38,969 nucleotides of DNA, taken from assembly GCA_029934835.1 (NCBI GenBank), contig JAOZLL010000015.1:1-38969 (forward strand), written 5' to 3'. Both the position numbers and the translations under genes were made by a program. Shown one piece after another: positions 25,419-33,451 of this stretch. The notes beneath the pieces are model-generated. The model ran no database searches. It was not told the origin of the DNA and was given only the letters and a program-made list of their open reading frames with translations. Position 1 is the first letter of the stretch. The number at the start of each line of letters is the position of its first letter. The stretch is from Flavobacteriaceae bacterium. Lineage in GTDB: Bacteria; Bacteroidota; Bacteroidia; Flavobacteriales; Flavobacteriaceae.

Positions 25419-25832
25419 ATGAATAAAGACTTCACATTAGCGCAGATTAATGAAATTGCAACACAATTACTCAAGAGTACTAATCATAAGGTATTTCTTT
25501 TCTATGGCAGTATGGGAGTCGGTAAAACCACTCTTATTAAAGAAATTGTAAGGCAACTTGGGGTGACAGATACTGTTAGTAGTCCAACCTTTTCTTTAGT
25601 CAATGAATATCGTACGGAAGAAGGCAAGCCTGTATTTCATTTTGATTTTTATCGTATAGAACAAGAAGAGGAAGCTCTTGATATGGGTATTGAAGAATAC
25701 TTTGATACGGATGCGTATTGTTTGATAGAATGGCCTGAAAAAATTAAAAATTTACTACCTTTAGACGCTGTTTCTGTCCGATTAACTGAATTATCAGATA
25801 GTAAACGGAATATTCAACTCAACAACCTATGA
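25419..25832 (+). CDS. tsaE: tRNA threonylcarbamoyladenosine ATPase TsaE
   Basis: 137 residues from ATG 25419. It is the ATPase subunit of the TsaBDE complex that makes t6A37 on ANN-decoding tRNAs. Walker A GSMGVGKTT (about 30-38), SSPTFSLVNEY, the FDFYRI motif and LIEWPEKI near the end are family signatures. The upstream TTG at 25404 would begin inside the promoter box. The stop overlaps the alanine dehydrogenase start by four bases (ATGA), so the two genes are coupled, though their functions are unrelated. Confidence 0.95.
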   Translation: MNKDFTLAQINEIATQLLKSTNHKVFLFYGSMGVGKTTLIKEIVRQLGVTDTVSSPTFSLVNEYRTEEGKPVFHFDFYRIEQEEEALDMGIEEYFDTDAYCLIEWPEKIKNLLPLDAVSVRLTELSDSKRNIQLNNL

Positions 25833-27031
25833 GCAAAAAACCAACAACTCCCTTTAGTAAAAGTGAATTATTACCACAAGCAGAAATGCTTGAAGTTGCC
25901 AAACGTAAAGGAAAATTAGTTATTGGAATACCCAAAGAAGCCCATTTTCAAGAAAAAAGAATTTGTTTGACTCCTGATGCCATCACTTCATTAACAGCAC
26001 ATGGGCATCAATTCATTATAGAAACGGGTGCTGGTGAAGCTGCAAACTATAGCGATACGGATTATTCAGAAGCTGGAGCAAAAATTGCTTACAACCGCAA
26101 AGAAGTTTTTGAATGTTCTATGGTACTAAAAGTAGAACCACCTTCTTTAAAGGAAATTGATCTAATGAATCCTCATACGGTTTTATTTTCTGCATTACAA
26201 CTTAAAACTCAAAACAAAAAATACTTTGAAACGCTAGCTAAAAAACGAATTACAGCACTTGCTTTTGATTATATTAAAGATGAGCAAGGCTCTTATCCAA
26301 TTGTTAATTCCTTAAGTGAAATAGCAGGAATTGCTTCTATTCATATTGCAGCCGAATTGATGAGCAATGCACATAGTGGCAATGGCTTATTATTTGGTAA
26401 TATCAATGGAGTTCCACCAACCAATGTGGTAATTTTAGGCGCAGGAAGTGTTGGTGAGTTTGCTGCTCGTACAGCCCTTGGAATGGGTGCGATTGTAAAA
26501 GTATTTGATAATTCTATAGCCAAACTTAGAAATTTACAACAAATCTTAGGTACAAACATTTACACCTCAACTATACAAGCCAAAACTATAGCAAAATCTT
26601 TACGTAGATGTGATGTGGCTATTGGTGCAATTCGAGGAAAATTACGTGCTCCTGTGGTAGTGACAGAAACCATGGTTGAAAACATGAAAGATGGTGCTAT
26701 CATTGTCGATGTAAGTATTGATAGAGGTGGCTGTTTTGAGACGAGTCAATTAACCAATCATAAAAAACCTACTTTTACAAAACACGGAATTATACATTAT
26801 GGTGTACCCAATATTCCTTCGCGTTATGCACGAACGGCATCTGTTTCTATTAGTAATATATTCTCTCCTTTTTTACAACATATCGCCGAAGAAGGCGGAT
26901 TTGAACAAGTTATTCGTTATGATAAAGGATTACAGTCTGGAATGTATTTTTACAACGGAATCCTGACAAATAAAACTGTTGCCGATTGGTTTGATTTACC
27001 TTTTAGAGATATTAATTTATTGATTTTATAA
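25829..27031 (+). CDS. ald: Alanine dehydrogenase
   Basis: 400 residues of the alanine dehydrogenase/PNT family: VIGIPKEAHFQEKRICLTPDAI at the start of the catalytic domain, FIIETGAGEAANYSD and a Rossmann motif VVILGAGSVGEFAARTALGMGA (about 192-213). It interconverts L-alanine and pyruvate with NAD. The ~25-residue N-terminal extension before GKLVIGIPKE is usual for Bacteroidetes members of this subgroup. A membrane transhydrogenase subunit is excluded because no pntB or membrane region follows. It is translationally coupled to tsaE and ends 3 bases before the next gene. Confidence 0.88.
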   Translation: MSKKPTTPFSKSELLPQAEMLEVAKRKGKLVIGIPKEAHFQEKRICLTPDAITSLTAHGHQFIIETGAGEAANYSDTDYSEAGAKIAYNRKEVFECSMVLKVEPPSLKEIDLMNPHTVLFSALQLKTQNKKYFETLAKKRITALAFDYIKDEQGSYPIVNSLSEIAGIASIHIAAELMSNAHSGNGLLFGNINGVPPTNVVILGAGSVGEFAARTALGMGAIVKVFDNSIAKLRNLQQILGTNIYTSTIQAKTIAKSLRRCDVAIGAIRGKLRAPVVVTETMVENMKDGAIIVDVSIDRGGCFETSQLTNHKKPTFTKHGIIHYGVPNIPSRYARTASVSISNIFSPFLQHIAEEGGFEQVIRYDKGLQSGMYFYNGILTNKTVADWFDLPFRDINLLIL

Positions 27032-27034
27032 CAG

Positions 27035-27430
27035 ATGAACATAAAACTACCTGATGATTTCTATAAACGATTGGGTTATTTCTTAATCGGATTAACTATT
27101 GGTCTTTTTGCTCTTAATTATTTTATGAGTAAAAAAAAATCAAGTTTTGATTATTTGCCCAATGCACGAACCTTGAAGTCCATAAGAAATAAGCCTTATT
27201 TAGTATATGAACCCGAAGTTTTAAAGGCCTTAAAACAATACAACTTAGATTCAACTGCTATTGAAAGTTTGTTGTATTATGGTGATATAAAATTTAATAA
27301 AAGTAATAGAGGAAAATCACCTTGTCATACCTATTTAATCGAACCAACCAAAAAATCAGCCAATGTAAGTATCACGGTAAAACGTTGTGATAGTATAGCC
27401 ACTGTAATAAAGTTAGAAATAAGGCAATAG
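27035..27430 (+). CDS. DUF4258-like membrane-anchored protein
   Basis: 131 residues with one membrane helix (about 12-30, LGYFLIGLTIGLFALNYFM) and a soluble C-terminal domain (LPNARTLKSIRNKPYLVYEPEVL...GDIKFNKSNRGKSPCHTYLIE...SITVKRCDSIATVIKLE). It resembles the DUF4258 proteins that flavobacteria carry after alanine dehydrogenase. Function is unknown. Gene spacing of 3 bases implies the same transcript as tsaE-ald. A heptamer repeat follows the stop. Confidence 0.72.
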   Translation: MNIKLPDDFYKRLGYFLIGLTIGLFALNYFMSKKKSSFDYLPNARTLKSIRNKPYLVYEPEVLKALKQYNLDSTAIESLLYYGDIKFNKSNRGKSPCHTYLIEPTKKSANVSITVKRCDSIATVIKLEIRQ

Positions 27431-27436
27431 AACAAT

Positions 27437-27454
27437 TAGCATATAGCGTATAGC
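27437..27454. repeat. Short heptamer repeat after the DUF4258 gene
   Basis: Units TAGCATA, TAGCGTA and a partial TAGC, beginning 7 bases after the stop codon and ending 7 bases before the next ATG. Confidence 0.6.
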
Positions 27455-27461
27455 AAAAATT

Positions 27462-28160
27462 ATGAAAAACCTAGTAATCCTTACCGGAGCAGGAATGAGT
27501 GCCGAAAGTGGCGTAAAAACGTTTCGGGATGCAGGTGGATTATGGGAAGGACACGATGTAATGGAAGTTGCTTCTCCACAAGGTTGGGAAAATAACCAAG
27601 AACTGGTATTAGAATTTTACAATCAACGACGCAAACAACTGTTAAGTGTACAACCTAATGATGGACATACGGGTCTGGCAGAATTAGAAAAAAAATTTAA
27701 TGTACAAATTATCACCCAAAATGTAGATGACCTACACGAACGTGCAGGAAGCACAAACGTATTACATTTACACGGTGAACTATTTAAAGTATGTAGTACA
27801 GGAGATGAAACAGACAGTATAACCTGGAAAAAGAATCTAAACAAAGGTGATTTATGCACCAATGGATATCAATTAAGACCAGATATTGTATGGTTTGGCG
27901 AAGCAGTTCCTTTAATACCTACCGCTATTGAAATGGTACAAAAAGCAGATTTATTTGTAGTGATTGGCACTTCCATGCAAGTGTATCCTGCCGCAAGTTT
28001 AATTCAATATGTCCCAAGTGGAAAGCCTATTTATTTTATTGATCCTAAACCCTCTATTAGTAAATTAGCTTTCCCAAATCTTACTATTATTGCAGAAACG
28101 GCAACAGTTGGTGTTACTAAATTATCGACTTTATTATCCTCAGGTCTGCGCAAGCTTTAA
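27462..28160 (+). CDS. cobB: Sir2-family NAD-dependent deacylase, zinc ribbon reduced
   Basis: 232 residues. The NAD-binding motifs are LTGAGMSAESGV, FRDAGGLW, QNVDDLH and catalytic His104 (HLHGE). Tyr53 and Arg56 (YNQR) form the class III pair that favours succinyl/malonyl-lysine, so desuccinylase activity is likely. The small domain has only two cysteines (111 and 132) instead of the usual four, so classical tetracysteine zinc binding looks lost; this is a reported feature of some Bacteroidetes sirtuins to my recollection. ATG at 27462 is the standard start. Confidence 0.88.
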   Translation: MKNLVILTGAGMSAESGVKTFRDAGGLWEGHDVMEVASPQGWENNQELVLEFYNQRRKQLLSVQPNDGHTGLAELEKKFNVQIITQNVDDLHERAGSTNVLHLHGELFKVCSTGDETDSITWKKNLNKGDLCTNGYQLRPDIVWFGEAVPLIPTAIEMVQKADLFVVIGTSMQVYPAASLIQYVPSGKPIYFIDPKPSISKLAFPNLTIIAETATVGVTKLSTLLSSGLRKL

Positions 28161-28213
28161 TTCACAGAAACAAAAAAAAGCTTAGCACAAACTTGTGTTA
28201 TTAGATTCATAAA

Positions 28214-28251
28214 AAAACATCCAATTTGTTTACTAACAAATTGGATGTTTT
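28214..28251. terminator. Bidirectional terminator
   Basis: Perfect 17-bp stem (28214-28230 with 28235-28251), loop TACT, between convergent sirtuin and DUF1573 genes. Confidence 0.9.
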
Positions 28252-28283
28252 CAATTATAATGGTTACTATTATGTATTTGACA

Positions 28284-29204
28284 TTACAATTTATTTTGTA
28301 ACTTTTTAAGTTTTACCTCTTCTTTATTTATTTTCTCATTTTGCTTTAAAATAGCTTTTTCTTTTTTCGCAATATCCTGTGGAGAAAGCTTTCCTTTAGC
28401 TTGATTAATATCTAATTTACTCTCCATTTTGGCAAGTTTAGATTTACTTTTACGTAAACTTTTTGAAGCTGATGCTATTTTATTATTTAGTTTTTCAATT
28501 TTCTTACGTTCTTTTTCGGCCTTTTTAGCATCCTTCTCCGTTTTTTTAAGGTCTTTTCCTATTATATTTTTTTCTGATTCTGCTTTTTTTTCCTCCTTCT
28601 CAAGATCTTTTCTTTCATTTTCAATAACAGTTTTCTCTTCTTTAACTTCAATAACTACTTTTTTTGGAGCAGCTTTTAACTCAAGCTTTCCTTCAGCTTT
28701 TTGAGCATCTAATTTTTTTTGTTGCTCTAGTTTTCTTAACTCCATTTGTTCCTTTCTTTTCTTAGCTCTTTCAGCTCTCATCTTTTCCATTTCAGGATCT
28801 GGAATTACTTGTGCTTTAAAACGAACCACTTCTCTTCCTTTAGCAGTATTACAATAAACCGTTACTGATTTATGTTGTCTATTTGGTTTTCCTCTAGAGT
28901 TAAATTTTACTGTAAATTTACTAGATTCTCCAGGTAATATTGGTTCTTTTGTCCAACCACTAGGAACTGTACAACCACAACTTGCTTTAATTCTAGTAAT
29001 CAATAAAGCTGATTTCCCCGTATTGGTAAATTCATAATCTGTTTCTACTTTATCTCCTTCATTGATGGTTCCAAAATCATGACTTGTTTTACTGAATGTT
29101 ATTACTGGAGCATTCTCTGTATCTACTACTTCGGTATTTTGTGCAAATACACTAGTGGTTAAAACACTAATGAATAGGACAACTGCTAATTTAATTTTTT
29201 TCAT
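28284..29204 (-). CDS. DUF1573 protein with long charged coiled-coil tail
   Basis: 306 residues with signal peptide (ends near VFAQ). Residues ~35-130 are a DUF1573 Ig-like domain (ITFSKTSHDFGTINEGDKVETDYEFTNTGKSALLI, KASCGCTVPSGW, KFTVKFNSRGK). From about 135 to the end is a Lys/Glu-rich helical tail (EEKKAESEKNIIGKDLKKTEKD...), predicted as coiled coil. A tail this long is not part of the typical short DUF1573 family. The location is periplasmic or cell surface; function is unknown. Confidence 0.85.
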   Translation of the reverse strand: MKKIKLAVVLFISVLTTSVFAQNTEVVDTENAPVITFSKTSHDFGTINEGDKVETDYEFTNTGKSALLITRIKASCGCTVPSGWTKEPILPGESSKFTVKFNSRGKPNRQHKSVTVYCNTAKGREVVRFKAQVIPDPEMEKMRAERAKKRKEQMELRKLEQQKKLDAQKAEGKLELKAAPKKVVIEVKEEKTVIENERKDLEKEEKKAESEKNIIGKDLKKTEKDAKKAEKERKKIEKLNNKIASASKSLRKSKSKLAKMESKLDINQAKGKLSPQDIAKKEKAILKQNEKINKEEVKLKKLQNKL

Positions 29205-29257
29205 TTTAAAAAGTTTATTGGGTTATTTTATTGAATTACATCTAATGTTATAGCCGA

Positions 29258-29265
29258 CAAATGTA
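29258..29265 (-). promoter_or_regulatory. -7 box of the DUF1573 gene
   Basis: TACATTTG on the minus strand, exact TAnnTTTG match, 53 bases before the start. Confidence 0.5.
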
Positions 29266-29357
29266 AGTATATTTCTGCGTATAGACCCCAATGTGTTTTA
29301 AAATATTCGTTAAAAAGAATCTACTAATAAACTAAAAATAAGAACTAAAAAGCATTG

Positions 29358-29365
29358 TATATTTG
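29358..29365 (+). promoter_or_regulatory. -7 box of mnmE
   Basis: TATATTTG, exact TAnnTTTG match, 22 bases before the TTG start of mnmE. Confidence 0.6.
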
Positions 29366-29387
29366 CAATTACTAAACTCTTTAAGAT

Positions 29388-30800
29388 TTGTCAAATAATC
29401 CTATAAAAGATACCATAATAGCTCTAGCAACACCACAAGGTGTTGGCGCTATTGCAATTATTAGATTAACAGGAATAAATGCTATTTCAATTGTGAATAC
29501 CCATTTTATAGCTAAATATAAAGCTAAAGATCTTAATAAGGTGGTTTCTCATAGCATCCATTTAGGGAATATTATAGATGAAGAAAGACTTATTGATGAA
29601 GTTTTGGTTTCTGTTTTTAAAAATCCTAATTCGTATACAGGTGAAGATGTTGTAGAAATTAATTGCCATGGTTCTGTATATATCCAACAGGAAATCATCC
29701 AATTATTTATTAAAAATGGTGTACGCCAAGCAGATGGAGGCGAATTTACCTTACGTGCATTTTTAAATGGGAAAATGGATTTGTCGCAAGCTGAAGCAGT
29801 AGCAGATGTAATTGCTGCAAATTCAACGGCATCCCATCAGATAGCTATTCAACAAATGCGAGGTGGCTTTTCAAAAGACTTACAAATACTGCGTCAACAA
29901 TTGTTAGATTTTGCTTCTTTAATAGAATTAGAGCTCGATTTTGCCGAAGAAGATGTAGCTTTTGCTGATAGAAAGGCGCTAAAAGACTTAGTTCAAAACT
30001 TACTCACTAGTGTAAAAACTTTATTAGATTCATTTAGTTTAGGAAATGTATTTAAAAACGGACTTCCAGTTGCTATTATTGGAGAGCCCAATGTTGGAAA
30101 ATCTACTTTACTCAATGCACTACTCAACGAAGAAAAAGCTATTGTCTCTGAAATTGCAGGTACTACTCGAGATGCTATTGAAGATGAAATTAGTATTAAT
30201 GGTGTCGTTTATCGCTTTATCGATACAGCTGGAATAAGAGAAACTGAAGATTCTATTGAAAAAATTGGTATTCAAAAAACTTTTGAAAATATAGATAAAG
30301 CTCAATTGGTTTTATACTTGATAGATGCTAGTTTAATTCAGAATTCAGAATTTAGAATTCAGAATTTCACTAAAGAGATTAACAAAATAAATAAGCAATA
30401 TCCTAATAAAAAATTACTACCTATTCTCAATAAAACTGATTTACTTAGCGAGAATGAAATCTCAAATCTTAAATCTCAAATCTCAAATCTGATTCCGATT
30501 TCTGCAAAAGACAAAACAGGAATACACGAGTTAACACAACAACTCACTGATTTGGTTGCTTCTGGTGCTTTAAGTTCAAACCAAACTATTGTGAGTAACG
30601 CTAGACATTATGAAGCACTAACCAATGCCTATATTGCTTTACAAGATGTTTCTAAAGGTTTAGCAAATGACTTGCCTTCCGATTTACTGGCAATTGATAT
30701 TCGTGAAAGTTTACGCCAATTGGGAACTATTACAGGAGAGTTTGATGTTGATAAAGATCTTTTGGGTAATATATTTGCTAATTTTTGTATCGGGAAGTAA
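29388..30800 (+). CDS. mnmE: tRNA modification GTPase MnmE with heptamer repeats in its GTPase domain
   Basis: 470 residues. With MnmG it modifies U34 of certain tRNAs. N-terminal tetrahydrofolate-binding domain (1-~120), helical domain, and inserted G domain with G1 GEPNVGKST (232-240), G3 DTAG (279-282), G4 NKTD (348-351) and G5 SAK (372-374). The C-terminal CIGK is intact. The start is TTG (no in-frame ATG gives MSNNPIKDTI). Two heptamer arrays are translated: about residues 316-327 before G4 and 357-368 between G4 and G5. All motifs survive, so the protein is probably active. Confidence 0.95.
   Translation: MSNNPIKDTIIALATPQGVGAIAIIRLTGINAISIVNTHFIAKYKAKDLNKVVSHSIHLGNIIDEERLIDEVLVSVFKNPNSYTGEDVVEINCHGSVYIQQEIIQLFIKNGVRQADGGEFTLRAFLNGKMDLSQAEAVADVIAANSTASHQIAIQQMRGGFSKDLQILRQQLLDFASLIELELDFAEEDVAFADRKALKDLVQNLLTSVKTLLDSFSLGNVFKNGLPVAIIGEPNVGKSTLLNALLNEEKAIVSEIAGTTRDAIEDEISINGVVYRFIDTAGIRETEDSIEKIGIQKTFENIDKAQLVLYLIDASLIQNSEFRIQNFTKEINKINKQYPNKKLLPILNKTDLLSENEISNLKSQISNLIPISAKDKTGIHELTQQLTDLVASGALSSNQTIVSNARHYEALTNAYIALQDVSKGLANDLPSDLLAIDIRESLRQLGTITGEFDVDKDLLGNIFANFCIGK
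30335..30369 (+). repeat. Heptamer array AATTCAG inside mnmE
   Basis: Five 7-base units in phase (AATTCAG three times, AATTTAG, AATTTCA). Translated as LIQNSEFRIQNF in the G domain between DTAG and NKTD. Confidence 0.88.
30457..30491 (+). repeat. Heptamer array AAATCTC inside mnmE
   Basis: Five 7-base units (AAATCTC three times, AAATCTT, AAATCTG). Translated as EISNLKSQISNL, a 7-residue period, between G4 NKTD and G5 SAK. Confidence 0.88.
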
Positions 30801-30869
30801 TTGAAACTTAAATAAAAAAACACATTAAACTAATAAGTTTTTCTTATTTTTATCTCTTAAACTTGTTTA

Positions 30870-31568
30870 ATGAAAAAAATTGTAGGTTCTAAGTTATTTG
30901 AAAAGTCAATTTTTCTATTAATTGTTCTAAATTTAATTGCAATGGTAATTGAATCAGAACCTAGTTTAAAGCCATCATTTCAAACATTTTTATCTGTTTT
31001 TGAAATCTTTTCAATAATCATTTTTAGTATTGAATATATTCTAAGATCTATTAAGTCTTTTAAAGAAAAACAAAAATATAACCTTTCATTTTTTGGTGTT
31101 ATTGACTTGTTTTCAATATTACCATTTTATCTACAATCCATTGTAGGATTTGATGGAAGATTTATAAGAATATTTAGATTATTTAGAGTATCGAGAATAA
31201 TGAAGTTAGGTAGATTTAGTAAATCTTTTGAACTTCTCTCCGAAGGTATTAAAAATGTTAAATCTGAATTATATTTAACATTTTCGATTGCGTTTATTAT
31301 GCTTTTTTTCTCTGCATCTGGAATTTACTTTTTAGAAAGTGAAATACAACCAGAAGCATTTAATAGCATAAGAGCATCTTTTTGGTGGGCTGTTGCATCT
31401 CTAACAGGTGTTGGTTTTGAAGAGATTTATCCAGTAACATTAGGAGGCAAAATATTTGGAAGTATAATAGCTCTTGTCGGAATAGGTGTTATTGCTGTTC
31501 CAACAGGGATTATTAGTGCTTCATTTGTTGAACTTATTGATGAGCATAAAAATAATATAACTGAGTAA
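30870..31568 (+). CDS. Voltage-gated-type ion channel with altered selectivity filter
   Basis: 232 residues with the six-helix voltage-gated channel layout. A charged S4 segment (Arg97, 100, 103, 106 and 109 followed by Lys112 in RFIRIFRLFRVSRIMK) precedes a pore helix, filter and S6. The filter is LTGVGFEEIYPVT (about 178-190), where the common bacterial potassium form reads LTTVGYGDIYPVT. The second glycine of GYG is Glu and the Asp is Glu, so potassium selectivity is doubtful. The changes need several base substitutions, so they are not a sequencing slip. The PD-(D/E)XK gene follows 20 bases downstream. Confidence 0.85.
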   Translation: MKKIVGSKLFEKSIFLLIVLNLIAMVIESEPSLKPSFQTFLSVFEIFSIIIFSIEYILRSIKSFKEKQKYNLSFFGVIDLFSILPFYLQSIVGFDGRFIRIFRLFRVSRIMKLGRFSKSFELLSEGIKNVKSELYLTFSIAFIMLFFSASGIYFLESEIQPEAFNSIRASFWWAVASLTGVGFEEIYPVTLGGKIFGSIIALVGIGVIAVPTGIISASFVELIDEHKNNITE

Positions 31569-31588
31569 TAATTAATTAATCTCTAGTA

Positions 31589-32524
31589 ATGACACAAAAG
31601 AAACTTACCAAGCTAATAGGATTAAAGAAAGAATAATTTGATTCGTATGTTAAATCGGGAAAGATAAAAGTACAACCTGCAAGACTGATACCAGCTCTTA
31701 AAACAGGAGATGAAATGGCTTTAACATCAATATTCTTAGCAACTATTAAAATGGTTAAAGAATATCGTGAAAGCATCTTTAAAGTTTTAAAATTAAGAAG
31801 AAGTGGTAGGGTATATTATTATACAGAAGTTAGTTTTCCTGATATTGATGAATCTAGAATAGATGGTTTAATTATTATTATTGTTAAAGGAGAAATTAAA
31901 GAAGCTGCTTTCTTTGAGATGAAAAGCAAAAATAATGGGTTACAGCAAAAACAAATTGAAAGATATTTAAACATTTCTAAAAGACTAAAAGTTGATAAGT
32001 TAATTACAGTTTCTAACGAATTTGTAGCAAACCCAACTCTTTCACCAATCAAAGTGAAAGTACCAAAAAAAGTATCATTATTTCATTTTTCTTGGACTTA
32101 TCTTATTACTAAAGGACAATTATTATTGTTTAAAAATGAAGCAAATATAAAAGATGATGACCAAATAGATATAATGAGAGAGACATTATATTATTTTGGA
32201 AATCCAATTTCTGGGATAAAAGGATATACACAAATGAAAACTGAATGGAAAGAGTTAGCTGACGCTATACGTGCGCAAAAACAATTAAAAGTGTCAGATA
32301 AATATATTCAAGAGGCTGTATTAAGTTGGTATGAAGAAGAGAAAGATATGGCATTGATGATGAGTAGAAAATTGGGGGTTCACGTAAAATCTTCACCAAA
32401 AGAAAAAAACAGCTTAAAAGAAGATGTTAATACGCTTGTTATGAATAATTTCATTGAAGGAAAACTTTCAATAAAAAATTCTGTTCTGATATTAAGATTA
32501 TTGCTGAATTTGAAAGGCGCATAG
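31589..32524 (+). pseudogene. PD-(D/E)XK nuclease-like gene with premature stop
   Basis: The frame begins ATG 31589 (MTQKKLTKLIGLKKE), meets TAA at 31634-31636 and continues in the same frame (FDSYVKSGKIKVQPARL...) to 32524. One base change (AAA, CAA or GAA to TAA) would explain it. Downstream ATG 31715 would give 269 residues. That part carries a nuclease-like core: Glu38 (YTEVSF), Asp50 (RIDGLI), Glu68-x-Lys70 (FFEMKSK), then a helix with QxxQ (numbered from 31715). I do not recognise a named family. Expression of the shorter form is possible. Confidence 0.7.
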
Positions 32525-32529
32525 TTTCT

Positions 32530-32916
32530 ATGTCTGTTAAAATAATTCCCCCATTAAACAAAGGTACAGTTGCTAGAATTAGCTGGATTTCAAGACAATT
32601 AGATAATTGCAAGAAGAAAGAGGAAACATTATTTAAAATTATTGAAAATGATATTTGGATTGAGGCAAATATCAAATATGCTAAAGTAAATTTAAAGGTT
32701 AAATTATCAGAGTTAGATAATCTAAATGAATTAGCTAAAGGAAAGGAAATTCAAGCATTCCGCATAGTATTAACTAACGATTTTGGAGTAAGGTTTGCTA
32801 GTAATAAGAAATTCATTGAACTAATCGAAAAAATGATTCTTGACTTTTATGAAGGTATCGTACAGCACATGACAAACTGGAGTAGACCAGCACCAAAATT
32901 AGAAAGGAAAGATTAA
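32530..32916 (+). CDS. Small partner of the nuclease-like gene, unknown
   Basis: 128 residues of unrecognised family, starting 5 bases after the nuclease-like gene and so almost certainly on the same transcript. It starts MSVKIIPPLNKGTVARISWISRQL and has a central strand-rich region (IWIEANIKYAKVNLKVKLSEL, FRIVLTNDFGVRFASNKK) and a final helix (LIEKMILDFYEGIVQHMTNW). No signal peptide or membrane segment. It may be a regulatory or accessory subunit of the nuclease; this is inference from spacing only. Confidence 0.75.
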   Translation: MSVKIIPPLNKGTVARISWISRQLDNCKKKEETLFKIIENDIWIEANIKYAKVNLKVKLSELDNLNELAKGKEIQAFRIVLTNDFGVRFASNKKFIELIEKMILDFYEGIVQHMTNWSRPAPKLERKD

Positions 32917-32937
32917 ACTACTCAATAGAACTTAGCC

Positions 32938-33336
32938 TTAATCAAACAAAAAACCCAAACTATTATCAAATAAACTCAAGGCTTTTGCTTTGGTTTTACT
33001 AATGGTATTTTTCTCAAGGATAAAATTCTTTTCGTGCAAGGTATTATTTAGAAAAAAGGAAACTCTAAATTTATTAGTGAGTGCTAATAATTCATCAGGA
33101 ATATATTCAATTTTTGCAATGGATTGTGGTGGAAGTTGGTCAATTTTATGACGTGTTATCGCTGTTTTACGTGCTGCATCATATCCGTTAATAACGATGA
33201 GTAATAGCTCTAATACTTCTTCCTTTAAGTTTATGAGATAGACATTCCAATCATAACCTCTAAAATCAGAATTATATTCTCTTACAATTGCTAATTTTAG
33301 ATTTTTCACTTTTGGGATATCTAAATCTTTTTTCAT
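32938..33336 (-). CDS. Conserved flavobacterial hypothetical protein
   Basis: 132 residues, cytoplasmic, unknown function. It reads as a beta-rich small protein: NLKLAIVREYNSDFRGYDWNVYLINLKEEVLELLLIVINGYDAARKTAITRHKIDQLPP, then KFRVSFFLNNTLHEKNFILEKNTI. To my recollection close relatives are widespread in Flavobacteriaceae, sometimes mislabelled as a phenylalanyl-tRNA synthetase subunit, which this is not. It is divergent from the thioesterase gene, with separate promoter boxes. Confidence 0.78.
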   Translation of the reverse strand: MKKDLDIPKVKNLKLAIVREYNSDFRGYDWNVYLINLKEEVLELLLIVINGYDAARKTAITRHKIDQLPPQSIAKIEYIPDELLALTNKFRVSFFLNNTLHEKNFILEKNTISKTKAKALSLFDNSLGFLFD

Positions 33337-33356
33337 CTTTATAAATAGTTAATAGG

Positions 33357-33364
33357 CAAATATA
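33357..33364 (-). promoter_or_regulatory. -7 box of the 132-residue hypothetical
   Basis: TATATTTG on the minus strand, 20 bases before the start. Confidence 0.55.
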
Positions 33365-33424
33365 AGTATTTATTGATGCCTAAATCGGATGTTTAATAAA
33401 TCAGAAAAGAAATAAATATTACTG

Positions 33425-33432
33425 TACATTTG
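33425..33432 (+). promoter_or_regulatory. -7 box of the thioesterase operon
   Basis: TACATTTG, exact TAnnTTTG match, 19 bases before the ATG. Confidence 0.6.
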
Positions 33433-33451
33433 CCCAAAATCAATTAAAAAA

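Noticed and set aside
28429-28704. Plus-strand frame rich in Ser/Phe/Leu opposite the DUF1573 gene
   Set aside because: It is the mirror of the Lys/Glu-rich coiled-coil codons on the other strand.
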